From positions 214,559-278,558 of the forward strand of contig NZ_DGLI01000048.1 in assembly GCF_002387895.1 (NCBI RefSeq): a stretch of DNA of 64,000 nucleotides. The letters run 5' to 3'. The notes under the pieces are model-generated. The model did no database searches and had not been told where the DNA came from. It worked only from the letters and a program-made list of their open reading frames with translations. This DNA is from Clostridium sp. UBA4548 (GTDB lineage: Bacteria > Bacillota > Clostridia > Clostridiales > Clostridiaceae). This document shows, piece after piece, positions 15,985 to 25,200 of this stretch. Position 1 is the first letter of the stretch. Every line of letters starts with the position of its first letter. Both the position numbers and the translations under genes were made by a program.

Positions 15985-17736
15985 ATGAAAATAAAAGAAA
16001 CATTGTTTGGTATTATTACAGGACTTAAAAATAGTTTAAAAAGATTCCCTTTAACAATAGGAGTCTCAACCATTTGTGTTATTTTAATGATTTATTACAC
16101 AGAGGTGGGTCTAAAATCAAGTGAAAACTTTAGGGAAACCCTCAGCAGAGTTATTATGATTTATACCCTTGGAATACCACTTTCTCTTTCAATAAAAGTA
16201 TTCTTTGAGAGAAAAGAAACTTATAAAAACTCGTTACTTTATACAGCCTTTATAATTGGAGGAATAATACTTGCACTGTATTATTATATTTTCCTTCCAG
16301 ATTTACACATGGTCTCTATTACAAGATATATTGGCATAAATCTAATATTATATTTAACTTTTATATTTATACCATATCTTTCAAACAATGATAGTTTTGA
16401 ATTATATGTTATAAGAATTTTAACTAGATTCTTTACCACAGTAGTTTATTCAATGGTTTTATTTCTTGGACTGGTAGCCATCTTATTTACTATTGATGAG
16501 TTATTAGGTGTTAATATTAGAGGAGAAATTTATATATATTTTTGGTTTACTGTAGTGGGAGTTTTTGCACCTTCCTTCTTTTTAGCAGGAGTGCCGGTAA
16601 AGAATGAAAAACTAGAACTAGAGCATTATCCAAAACTTTTTAGAGTTTTAATACTATATATTGTAATGCCTCTTATTTCAGTGTACACAATAATTCTATA
16701 TATATATTTTGGGAAAATAATTATTACAACTCAGTGGCCACAAGGACTAGTTTCTCACTTAGTGCTTTGGTATTCGGTTATAAGTGTTTCAGTTTTATTC
16801 CTTATTACCACCTTATTGGCTAAAAATAATTGGGCAAAGAGATTTATGCAGGTATTTCCTAAAGTAATTATCCCACTTATAGTTATGATGTTTATTTCTA
16901 TGGGAATTAGGATTAATGCTTATGGAGTAACTGAAAATAGATATTACGTTGTAGTCCTTGGCATATGGGTACTTTTAGTAATGGTATATTTTTCACTTGC
17001 TAAAAAAATGAGAAATATAATTTTACCTGTATCCCTAGCTATAATAGTCTTTATTTCTATCATGGGTCCTATAAGTGGTTATTCCATTTCTAAGTATAGT
17101 CAAAATAAGCGATTTGAACAAATTCTTGCTAGAAATAATATGTTAAAGGAAAATCAATTAGTTAAAGCCTCATCTACAATTTCTGAGGAAGATAAGCGTG
17201 AGTTAAGTAGTATACTTAGGTACTTTGACTTAAACCATAAGTTGAATAATATAAAGTGCTTACCTACGGATTTTAAACTTAACAATATAGAAGATGTTTT
17301 AGGCTTTAAATTAAGTGATGAATATAATAATTATAATGAAAAATATTTCAATTTTAACAGTTGGGGCTCTGGTGACCCCTTAGATATAAAGGGTTATGAC
17401 TACCTTTTTGATGTTAGAAGTGTAAAAACTAGTGATTCTGAAGAAGGGCAATTAGCTATTAAGTATGACTATGAAACAAGTATAGTTAAAATTTATATGG
17501 ATTCTAAAGAAGTATATTCAAAAGATTTAACAGACTATGTTAATACTCTTTTAGAAAAGTATGGAACAAAACAGATGGAAAAAGGTTTGTCTCCAGAAGA
17601 AATGTCCTTCGTTGATGAAAACAATAAGATAAAAGTTAAAATTCAGTTTTATAATATATCTGGAAGAGTAGATAGTTTTTCAGGTAAAATAGATTCAAAG
17701 GCTTTAGAATATAATATTTTGGTAAAAATAAAATAA
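15985..17736 (+). CDS. DUF4153 multi-pass membrane protein
   Basis: 583 residues. The first ~380 form about ten to eleven membrane segments with the DUF4153 pattern (SRVIMIYTLGIPLSLSIKVFFER near residue 60; FFTTVVYSMVLFLGLVAILFTIDELLG near 150). After the last helix (GPISGYSISKYSQNKRFEQ) comes a ~200-residue hydrophilic C-terminal domain with many Ser, Asp and Lys residues. The start follows AAAGGAGGGG. Monocistronic, with a terminator 15 bp after the stop. DUF4153 proteins have no agreed biochemical role. Confidence 0.85.
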   Translation: MKIKETLFGIITGLKNSLKRFPLTIGVSTICVILMIYYTEVGLKSSENFRETLSRVIMIYTLGIPLSLSIKVFFERKETYKNSLLYTAFIIGGIILALYYYIFLPDLHMVSITRYIGINLILYLTFIFIPYLSNNDSFELYVIRILTRFFTTVVYSMVLFLGLVAILFTIDELLGVNIRGEIYIYFWFTVVGVFAPSFFLAGVPVKNEKLELEHYPKLFRVLILYIVMPLISVYTIILYIYFGKIIITTQWPQGLVSHLVLWYSVISVSVLFLITTLLAKNNWAKRFMQVFPKVIIPLIVMMFISMGIRINAYGVTENRYYVVVLGIWVLLVMVYFSLAKKMRNIILPVSLAIIVFISIMGPISGYSISKYSQNKRFEQILARNNMLKENQLVKASSTISEEDKRELSSILRYFDLNHKLNNIKCLPTDFKLNNIEDVLGFKLSDEYNNYNEKYFNFNSWGSGDPLDIKGYDYLFDVRSVKTSDSEEGQLAIKYDYETSIVKIYMDSKEVYSKDLTDYVNTLLEKYGTKQMEKGLSPEEMSFVDENNKIKVKIQFYNISGRVDSFSGKIDSKALEYNILVKIK

Positions 17737-17751
17737 AAAATAATAAATAAT

Positions 17752-17790
17752 AAATGGTGTAGCATATTACATGTTACACCATTTATTTGT
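17752..17790 (+). terminator. Intrinsic terminator after the DUF4153 gene
   Basis: AAATGGTGT (17752-17760) pairs with ACACCATTT (17776-17784), then ATTTGT. Confidence 0.7.
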
Positions 17791-17972
17791 ATATGTAGAC
17801 TTTTATATCAAACCAAAATTATCGGAATTAATATGAGGTTTAATATAAAAATAATCATAAGCTTAATATTGAAAAGGTGGCCTTAAAGGTATATGATAAC
17901 TTAAAAAGCAAGTAAATCACTAAATCTTTACAACTTATTTAGCTAAAATGTGGTATAAGTATGGGAGGAAAC

Positions 17973-19088
17973 ATGAAAAGGATGATTTTATATTTATTGA
18001 TTTTTTTATTTATATTAATCGTAGTTGTTGTGTTGTTCTTAAGCTTGAACCCATCCTTTGGAGGAACACCAACTAGAGAAGAGAGAGAAGCTTATAATAA
18101 CTTAGGCAATTATGCTGAGGGTAAGTTTATTAATTCTCTGCCTACAAAGTTACTTACAAGTTCATCAAGTTATTCTGAAGAAGGTAAGGATTCTAAAGAA
18201 AGACCTAAGGAGAGCAGTCCTAGTGTTGAAATTCCAATTGAAGAGATTAATTGGAACAAAATTAAAAGCAAACAAGATAGTTTCACTTGGTTTGGTCACT
18301 CTACATTTTTAATTAGTATTGATAATAAAAAGATATTACTGGACCCTATGCTTGGATCTATAGCATCACCAGTTTCATTTGTGGGTGTTAAAAGATATAA
18401 ATATAGTGAAGATATGATGAATATTATTGATGAGATGCCAAACATAGATGCAGTTATTATTTCACATGATCATTATGATCACTTAGATTATAAATCCATC
18501 CTTAAGCTAAAGAATAAAGTATCGCATTTCCTTGTTCCTCTTGGGGTAGGCTCTCATTTAGTTTCATGGGGTATTCCTAAGGATAAGATTACAGAATACA
18601 ATTGGTGGGAGGAAAAATCCTATGAAGGGTTAACACTTGCTTTGGCACCATCTAGACATTTTTCAGGAAGAGGACTGTTTAATCGAAATAGTACTTTATG
18701 GGGTGGATGGGTGATCCTTGGGAAAAACACACGGTTATATTACAGTGGGGATGGAGGTTATGGACCTCACTTTAAAGAAATAGGAGATAAGTACGGACCT
18801 TTTGATATAACCTTGATTGAAGGTGCTCAGTATGATAAGCGTTGGGCAAATTCTCATATGATGCCAGAACAAGCTATTCAAGCAAATTTAGATGTGCAGG
18901 GCAAGAATATGATGCTTATGCATTGGGGAGCATTTACCCTTGCCAATCATGGTTGGAAGGAGCCTATAGAACGAGGACTAAAAGAGGCTAATAAATCAGG
19001 GGTTAACCTTCTAGTGCCTAAAATTGGTGAAATCGTTTCTTTAGGTTCAAATCTTAAAAGTAATGATTCTACATGGTGGGATTTTTAG
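17973..19088 (+). CDS. Membrane-anchored metallo-beta-lactamase-fold hydrolase (NAPE-PLD/UlaG-like)
   Basis: An N-terminal hydrophobic segment (residues 1-25) precedes a Ser/Lys-rich linker, then a metallo-beta-lactamase domain. Metal motifs: SHDHYDHLD (HxHxDH), SRHFSGR, YSGDGGYG, and histidines in HMMPEQA and HWGAF. The pattern matches the Lactamase_B_2 group that includes N-acyl-phosphatidylethanolamine phospholipase D, so a lipid or phosphodiester substrate at the outer membrane face is possible. The start is set at 17973 because GGGAGG lies 5 nt upstream; the in-frame ATG at 17961 overlaps that site. Stands alone. Fold secure, substrate unknown. Confidence 0.85.
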   Translation: MKRMILYLLIFLFILIVVVVLFLSLNPSFGGTPTREEREAYNNLGNYAEGKFINSLPTKLLTSSSSYSEEGKDSKERPKESSPSVEIPIEEINWNKIKSKQDSFTWFGHSTFLISIDNKKILLDPMLGSIASPVSFVGVKRYKYSEDMMNIIDEMPNIDAVIISHDHYDHLDYKSILKLKNKVSHFLVPLGVGSHLVSWGIPKDKITEYNWWEEKSYEGLTLALAPSRHFSGRGLFNRNSTLWGGWVILGKNTRLYYSGDGGYGPHFKEIGDKYGPFDITLIEGAQYDKRWANSHMMPEQAIQANLDVQGKNMMLMHWGAFTLANHGWKEPIERGLKEANKSGVNLLVPKIGEIVSLGSNLKSNDSTWWDF

Positions 19089-19174
19089 CTTGTTAATATA
19101 AGGGAAACTAAAACTTAATTAATTGATTCATAAAAAATCATTATAATTATTTAAGATAAACGTGGAGGAAAAAA

Positions 19175-19603
19175 GTGAACAATTTATTGGAGGTCGCAAT
19201 AAAAATAGCAGTGCAGGCCCATAGTGGGCAACTAGATAAAGCTGGGCAGCCTTATGTACTACATCCTTTGAGGGTAATGCTTTTACTAAGTGACGAAAAA
19301 GATAGAATCGTAGGTGTGCTTCATGATGTAATTGAAGATACAGATATTACTTACGAATACTTAAAAGCAAATGGCTTTGAAGGTGAAACGGAAATCCTTG
19401 AAGCGTTAGAAAGTGTTACAAAAAAAGGAGGAGAGACCTATGATGAATTTATAGATAGAGTGTCACTAAACTATATTGGGAAAAGAGTAAAGCTTGCAGA
19501 CTTGCAGGATAATATGGATTTAAGCAGAATACCAAAGCCTACAACAAAGGACTTTAAAAGATTAAAGAAATATGAGGAAGCTAAAGCAAAATTGAGTAAG
19601 TAG
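19175..19603 (+). CDS. Single-domain HD phosphohydrolase (SpoT-hydrolase/MESH1-like)
   Basis: 142 residues, essentially only the HD hydrolase domain of RelA/SpoT enzymes. The metal ligands are visible: AHSGQ...YVLHPLRV (first His), LHDVIEDTD (His-Asp and ED) and VKLADLQDNMD. No synthetase, TGS or ACT domain follows, so it would be a small alarmone hydrolase acting on (p)ppGpp or a related nucleotide; the activity is inferred from the fold. Starts with GTG at 19175 after GGAGG. Transcribed alone. Other HD nucleotidases share these motifs, so the substrate is open. Confidence 0.82.
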   Translation: MNNLLEVAIKIAVQAHSGQLDKAGQPYVLHPLRVMLLLSDEKDRIVGVLHDVIEDTDITYEYLKANGFEGETEILEALESVTKKGGETYDEFIDRVSLNYIGKRVKLADLQDNMDLSRIPKPTTKDFKRLKKYEEAKAKLSK

Positions 19604-19672
19604 TTAATAGATATGAGTTCTCACTGACGAAGCTAGTGGGTAAAAAGATGCTCTTACTGAAGAAAAAGACAG

Positions 19673-19693
19673 TTTTAAGTTTTAAGTTTTAAG
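19673..19693 (+). repeat. Three tandem copies of TTTTAAG
   Basis: Exact 7-bp unit repeated three times upstream of the HutD-like gene. A candidate slippage-prone tract; no functional claim. Confidence 0.7.
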
Positions 19694-19724
19694 AAGATTT
19701 TAAACTATTAGGGGGGGGAACATA

Positions 19725-20348
19725 ATGTGTTATTCAATTGAGTTAATTAGAAAAGAGGAACAAAAAACAACAAACTGGTCAGGGGGAACCACTACAGAAT
19801 TAGCTATTTATCCTAAGGATTCAAAGTATAGTGAACGTAATTTTACGTGGAGATTAAGTTCAGCAGTAGTTAAGGATGAAAAGTCTACCTTTACTTCACT
19901 TAGAGGAATTTGGAGATTTATAATGGTGTTAGAGGGAGAAATGACATTAGAACATGAGGGAAAATACACTGTCCATTTAAAACCCTTTGAACGAGATAGT
20001 TTCAGTGGTGAATGGGTAACAAAAAGCACTGGTAAGGTGAAGGATTTTAATTTAATGATGTGTAGTGGGTGTGAAGGTAACATAAGTGCCGTTGAACTTA
20101 GAAAAAACGGGGTGTTTGAAGTTAAAGAAGAGGTTTCAAGAAGCAGTAATAAAGGTAAGAGATTAACAGAGGCTTTTTACTGCGCTAATGGAAATGCCTT
20201 AGTCAATATTGATGAAAGAAAGATTAATCTTAATGAGGGGGATTTTTTTCTTATTAATGTTGAAAATAATTTAGATTTCATAGATATAAAGGTTAGTTGT
20301 TTAGAAGAACAAGGAGCTAAAATTGTAAGAGCTAGAGTATTATATTAA
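19725..20348 (+). CDS. HutD/Ves-family cupin protein
   Basis: 207 residues with HutD hallmark segments: KTTNWSGGTTTELAIYP near the N-terminus, FTWRLSSAVV, then GIWRFIMVLEGEMTLEHEG and LKPFERDSFSGEW, predicting a double cupin barrel. HutD accompanies histidine utilisation operons in many bacteria and may limit hut expression, while Ves responds to cold in E. coli; no hut gene is present here, so the role is uncertain. The start follows a run of eight Gs (AGGGGGGGG). Family secure, function not. Confidence 0.88.
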   Translation: MCYSIELIRKEEQKTTNWSGGTTTELAIYPKDSKYSERNFTWRLSSAVVKDEKSTFTSLRGIWRFIMVLEGEMTLEHEGKYTVHLKPFERDSFSGEWVTKSTGKVKDFNLMMCSGCEGNISAVELRKNGVFEVKEEVSRSSNKGKRLTEAFYCANGNALVNIDERKINLNEGDFFLINVENNLDFIDIKVSCLEEQGAKIVRARVLY

Positions 20349-20447
20349 AGAAAATCATTAAAAAGCTTTGATATTGTTTATTATAGGTATTTGGATTTAC
20401 ATAAGGGGTGTTATAAATACCTACACTATTGAAAGGTGGAATTTGTT

Positions 20448-20669
20448 ATGGCAGAGATTAAATTTGAAATTAAAGAAACTCTAGGAGTTGTTTCTGAATC
20501 CTCAAGGGGGTGGAAGAAAGAGCTGAATCTTATTTCTTGGAATGATAAGGAGCCAAAGTTTGATTTAAGAGAATGGGATCCAAGTCATGAAAAGATGGGT
20601 AAGGGAGTAACATTATCTAGAGAAGAATTACAGAAGTTAAAAGAGCTTTTAAATAGTATGAGTATATAA
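20448..20669 (+). CDS. PC4/YdbC-family single-strand nucleic-acid-binding protein
   Basis: A 73-residue protein matching YdbC, the bacterial homologue of the eukaryotic coactivator PC4. It has the pattern IKETLGVVSES, GWKKELNLISWN and KFDLREWDPSHEKMGKGVTLS, then a C-terminal helix LREELQKLKELL-like. Lactococcal YdbC and PC4 fold as homodimers that bind single-stranded DNA. The ATG at 20448 is preferred because AAAGGTGG ends 8 nt upstream; an in-frame GTG at 20436 overlaps that site. Follows the HutD gene by 99 bp and has no own operon partner. Confidence 0.88.
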   Translation: MAEIKFEIKETLGVVSESSRGWKKELNLISWNDKEPKFDLREWDPSHEKMGKGVTLSREELQKLKELLNSMSI

Positions 20670-20792
20670 AATGTTAGGAGGATCTATACTATGGATTCTC
20701 TTTGTTTTTTATTGAGAAAAATAGTCACCTTCAAAAGTCAATCTTTAAGATAAATTTATTCATCATTTAATAAAAATCTAGTAATCTCCTAA

Positions 20793-20821
20793 TTGACAGT
20801 CACATTAAATTCTTGTAAACT
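20793..20821 (+). promoter_or_regulatory. Sigma-A promoter of the TetR regulator
   Basis: Perfect TTGACA (20793-20798), 17-bp spacer, TAAACT (20816-20821). The candidate operator at 20823-20840 lies immediately downstream, over the predicted start and ribosome site. Confidence 0.65.
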
Positions 20822-20822
20822 T

Positions 20823-20840
20823 TAAAAGAGAACGGAGGTT
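20823..20840 (+). promoter_or_regulatory. Candidate TetR operator, copy 1
   Basis: TAAAAGAGAACGGAGGTT, which matches 21522-21539 (upstream of the ABC genes) at 16 of 18 positions. Part of the match is the ribosome site, so it may be weaker than it looks. Confidence 0.35.
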
Positions 20841-20845
20841 TTCTA

Positions 20846-21451
20846 ATGCAGTATCAAAAGGATGAAGTGAGAAAAAGAATAATTGAGGAAGCTTTAAGTG
20901 AGTTTAATGAAAAAGGCTACGAAGGAACGTCCATAAGAAACATAGCTAAAAAATCTAATACGTCTGTTGGGAATTTATACAAATATTTTAAATCAAAAGA
21001 AGAGTTACATGAAAATATTGTAGGCTCAATTTACGAAAGATTTGTAGATTATATCAAGCAGTTCCATAGAGTGGAGCTTAACGAAAAAGCAGAAGTTATA
21101 TTTTACAAATTAGCTGATGAGATAATGGAGATCTTTAATAAAAATAACGTTGAAATTTCTGTGCTTCTTAATGAGAGTAAAGGGACTAAATATGAAAATT
21201 GTAAAAATATTTTTGTAGACTTTATAACAAGAATTGTCACAGAAAAAATGCAATATGAATTATCTTTACAAGGTAAAAAGCTAGAGGATAATTTTATTAT
21301 ATATCTTATTTCTCAGAGTCTTGTTGAGAGCATTGCAATTATTGTTAAGAAATGTAGTGATGGTGCAGAGGTTAGGAAACTCACAATAAATTTAATCCAT
21401 ATCTTTTATACTGATCTTATAAATAAATTACAAACTGAAGATATAAAATAA
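20846..21451 (+). CDS. TetR-family transcriptional regulator
   Basis: 201 residues. Helix-turn-helix at residues 8-50: RKRIIEEALSEFNEKGYEGTSIRNIAKKSNTSVGNLYKYFKSKEEL, the canonical TetR_N sequence. The C-terminal ligand-binding part is helical and too divergent to name. It precedes the ABC exporter genes by about 115 bp with a terminator between, the common arrangement of a local repressor and its exporter. A similar 18-bp sequence sits upstream of both units. Family certain; effector unknown. Confidence 0.92.
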   Translation: MQYQKDEVRKRIIEEALSEFNEKGYEGTSIRNIAKKSNTSVGNLYKYFKSKEELHENIVGSIYERFVDYIKQFHRVELNEKAEVIFYKLADEIMEIFNKNNVEISVLLNESKGTKYENCKNIFVDFITRIVTEKMQYELSLQGKKLEDNFIIYLISQSLVESIAIIVKKCSDGAEVRKLTINLIHIFYTDLINKLQTEDIK

Positions 21452-21458
21452 CAATAAG

Positions 21459-21517
21459 CTTCTCTATATAAACTGAGTAGTTAAAAACAGCAATTTAAAA
21501 TAGAGAAGAATTTTTTT
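21459..21517 (+). terminator. Terminator after the TetR gene
   Basis: CTTCTCTAT (21459-21467) pairs with ATAGAGAAG (21500-21508), followed by AATTTTTTT. It uncouples the regulator from the ABC genes. Confidence 0.7.
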
Positions 21518-21521
21518 AGGG

Positions 21522-21540
21522 TAAAAGAGAACCAAGGTTC
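21522..21540 (+). promoter_or_regulatory. Candidate TetR operator, copy 2, with GAACC-AA-GGTTC palindrome
   Basis: TAAAAGAGAACCAAGGTTC contains the perfect palindrome GAACCAAGGTTC (21529-21540), 29 bp upstream of the ABC ATPase gene. It resembles the element at 20823-20840. Confidence 0.4.
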
Positions 21541-21568
21541 ATGATACTGATGAAAGAGGGAGCATAAG

Positions 21569-22273
21569 ATGAACAGTTATGTTGAATTTAAAAATGTGAA
21601 AAAGAGCTATGACATGGGTGAAGTAGTTATCAAGGCCGTTGATGATGTTTCATTTTCTATAGACAAAGGAGAATTTGTTGTGATTCTTGGTGCCAGTGGT
21701 GCAGGAAAGTCAACAATACTAAATCTTTTAGGTGGTATGGATTATGTATCTGAAGGAAGTATCCATGTGGATGGTAATGAGGTAAGCAAGTATGATAAAA
21801 AGCAACTTACAAGATATAGACGTGATGATATAGGCTTTGTCTTTCAATTTTATAATTTAGTTCAAAATCTTAATGCAGTAGAGAATGTGGAGCTAGCAGT
21901 TGAAATATGCAAAGATTCTATGGAGCCAGTGGAGGTTCTAAAAAGCGTGGGACTTGAACACAGACTTTACAACTTTCCTTCACAGCTTTCAGGTGGGGAA
22001 CAGCAAAGGGTATCTATAGCAAGGGCAATTGCGAAAAATCCAAAATTATTGCTTTGTGATGAGCCTACAGGAGCACTAGATTATAGTACTGGAAAGGCAA
22101 TATTAAAATTACTTGCAAGTACTGCAAAAGAATATAACATGACAGTTATTGTTATCACTCATAACTCTGCCATAGCTCCAATAGCTGATAGAGTTATCAC
22201 TGTAAAAAGTGGAAAGATTGCTAGTGTTAAAAAGAATGAAAATCCAGTGTCCATAGAAAGTATAGAGTGGTAA
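21569..22273 (+). CDS. ABC transporter ATP-binding protein (MacB/LolD type)
   Basis: Energises the large FtsX-type permease encoded next. 234 residues with Walker A GASGAGKST (about 41-49), Q-loop FVFQFYNLVQNL, signature LSGGEQQR, Walker B LLLCDEPTGALD and H-loop VITHN. The DEPTGALD form is typical of MacB/LolD-type ATPases that power extrusion or mechanotransmission rather than import. The permease ATG lies 2 bp after the stop codon, so translation is coupled. Probably induced by the ligand of the adjacent TetR regulator. Confidence 0.95.
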   Translation: MNSYVEFKNVKKSYDMGEVVIKAVDDVSFSIDKGEFVVILGASGAGKSTILNLLGGMDYVSEGSIHVDGNEVSKYDKKQLTRYRRDDIGFVFQFYNLVQNLNAVENVELAVEICKDSMEPVEVLKSVGLEHRLYNFPSQLSGGEQQRVSIARAIAKNPKLLLCDEPTGALDYSTGKAILKLLASTAKEYNMTVIVITHNSAIAPIADRVITVKSGKIASVKKNENPVSIESIEW

Positions 22274-22275
22274 TT

Positions 22276-25200
22276 ATGAAAAAATCTTTTTTTAGAAATT
22301 TAATTAGAGATATAAAAAAGACCCTTTCCAGATTCTTATCAATTGTTGTAATCATTGCAGTAGGGGTAGCTTTTTATGCAGGAGTTAGAGCTACAAGTCC
22401 ATCTATGAAAATATCAGCGGATACTTACTTTAATAAGAATAACTTTATGGACTATAAGCTTATATCTACCCTAGGACTTACTGAGGACGATGTTGATGAA
22501 ATCAAGAAAATAAGAGAGGTAACAGGGGTAGAAGGAGCCTACTCTGTGGATGCAGTAGTAGAAAAGGACCAACGACAATTAGTGCTGAATATTAATTCAC
22601 TGCCTGAAGAGAATGCCATTAATCAAATTAGATTGTTAAAAGGTAGAAGAGCTGAAACAGATAATGAAGCTGTGGTAGAGCACAGGTTTTTAGAGAATTA
22701 TAAACTTAATTTAGGGGATACAATAGTGCTTAAATCAGGAGATGATAGCAGTTTAGAAGATAGTTTGAAAAATACTGAATTTAAGATTGTTGGAACTGCA
22801 CAATCTCCCCTATATGTTTCAGAGCAAAGACAGGCAAGTTCTGTGGGAAATGGTTCAGTAAAAGGATTTGTATATATTCTTCCGCAGGTTTTCAAAAGTG
22901 AAGTTTATACTGAAGTTTATGTTAGGGCTGACAAACCTCAATCCCAAACTAGTCTGTTACAAAATGAGAGTTATAATAGGTATAATGAAACTTTAGAAAA
23001 AGCCCTTGAGGATATTGGAGTATTAAGAAATGAAGTAAGGTATGCTCAGGTTATAAAAGAAGGAAATCAGAAGCTAAATGAAGCAGAAACAGAACTGAAT
23101 GCTTCTAAAAAGGAAGCCGAAGAGAAGTTTGCAGAGGCTTATAGAAAATTAGATGATGCAAAGAGCAAAGTCTCAAAAGGAAAAGAAGAACTATTGAAGA
23201 ATGAGGCCCTTTTTAATAAAAAGATGGCAGAGGGGAGAAAGCAAATTCAAGATGGAAAGAGCCAAATTAAAGCTGGTGAAAATGAGATAAACTCAAAGCG
23301 TAAGGAAATAGAAGCAGGAAAGCTTCAAATTGCTGTTGGTAAAAAGCAACTACAGGATAGTGAAACTAGCTTAATAGTAGGGAAACAACAGGCAGCTACT
23401 GAAATTTCTTCAGCAATGAAACAGGAGGTGGAAAAAGCAGAAGAACTAGCGGAAGCTAATCCAGGTAATCCTGTATATTCTTATAAGTTTAAGGCTATAA
23501 AGGAGCTTTATGATAAGAATATTAAGGGAAAAGATTTTGATAGCATGTACACCTCTTTAAAAAATGATAATCAATTAGGAAATTTAAAAACTTACTTTGA
23601 TATGGAGGCTTTAAAAAACAACTTTGATAAAGGTGCTGCTGAAATAAGCTATGGAAGACAACAGTTAGTTATTAATGAGAATAATCTTCTACAGGGGGAA
23701 ATGGAACTTAATCAAGGTGCTGCAGAGCTAGAGAAGAATAAAGAGAAAATTACAGCAGCAGAAGTAGAGCTTAACAAAGGGAAACAGGAAGGATTAGCAA
23801 AGCTTAACAGTGGACGAAAAGAACTTAAAGATGGGGAGAAGGAAATTGCTACAAATTTAGAAAAGTTAAAAGCTGAAGAAGAAAAGGCAAATGTGAAAAT
23901 AAAGGACGGGGAGTCTGAAATCCAAAAAAACAGGGAAAAACTCAGTGATATCAAAAAACCTGACTGGTATGTGCTAGGAAGATCTAAAAATGCCGGATAT
24001 GAAACCTACAGGCAGGATAGTGACAGAATTGACAGTATCGGGAAGGTGTTTCCTTTAATATTTTTCCTAGTTGCATCCCTGGTAAGCCTTACTACTATGA
24101 CTAGAATGGTTCAGGAAAAGAGAACAGAGATAGGTACCTTTAAAGCTTTAGGATATTCCAGTACTGCTATAGTATCTCATTATCTTATTTACGCACTTTC
24201 AGCTAGTATCCTTGGAAGTATTCTCGGTGTTTTTGTTGGATTTAAATTATTCCCTTCACTAATAATGAATGCCTATGCTACTCGTTATGATATAGGTGAA
24301 ATGGTAGTACCTTTTAACATAAATCTTGCTCTTCAGGCAGCGTTAATTGCAATATTATTTACAGCTGTGGCGGCAGTAGCCTCTGCTCTAGATGAGTTAA
24401 GAGAAGTGCCAGCCTCTTTAATGAGACCCAAACCACCTAAATCAGGTAAAACTATATTTCTTGAGAGAGTTAATTTTATATGGAAAAGAATGAACTTTAC
24501 AAAGAAGGTTACTGCAAGAAATATTTTCAGATATAAACAAAGGCTGTTTATGACAGTAATAGGTATTGCTGCATGTGCTGGATTAATGATTACAGGCTTT
24601 GGTTTAAAAGAAGGAATAATTGGAGCTACAGAAGCTCAATTTAGCAGTATTTATAAATTTGATATGCAAGGAACTTTAAGTAAAAATGTAAATGAAGATG
24701 AAAAGGATAGTCTAAAAGAAAAAACTTTAAACATCTCCAATGTTACAGATGTTATGTTCAGTTATTCAAAAAATGCTTCAGTAGCTATGGAAGATAATAA
24801 AAGTCAGGATGCCTATGTGGTTGTGCCTGAAAGTAAAGAAGAACTTAATAGTTACATCAATTTAAATAAAAAGGATGAAGAATTAAAACTTCAGGATGAG
24901 GGTGTTGTTATAACTAAGAAGTTAGCTAAGCTTTTAAATAAAAAAGCTGGAGAAACCATTGAAATAACCCTGGAGGATAAAGTTTTCCAAGTTAAAATCT
25001 CTGCTGTAACAGAACATTATCTTCAACATTATATTTATTTCAGTCCTGGATATTATGAAAAACTAACAGAAGATAAAATAATGTATAACAGTTTTTATGG
25101 ACTTCTTAAGGAAATATCTGAGGAAGCTGAGGATAATACTTTAAATGCTTTAAAGGACTTAGAGGACATTAATTCTGTGGAATTCAAAAGCAACGTTCAT

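Noticed and set aside
22267..22275. Upstream GTG start for the ABC permease overlapping the ATPase gene
   Set aside because: ATG at 22276 has better position relative to the upstream purine-rich site and a natural N-terminus.
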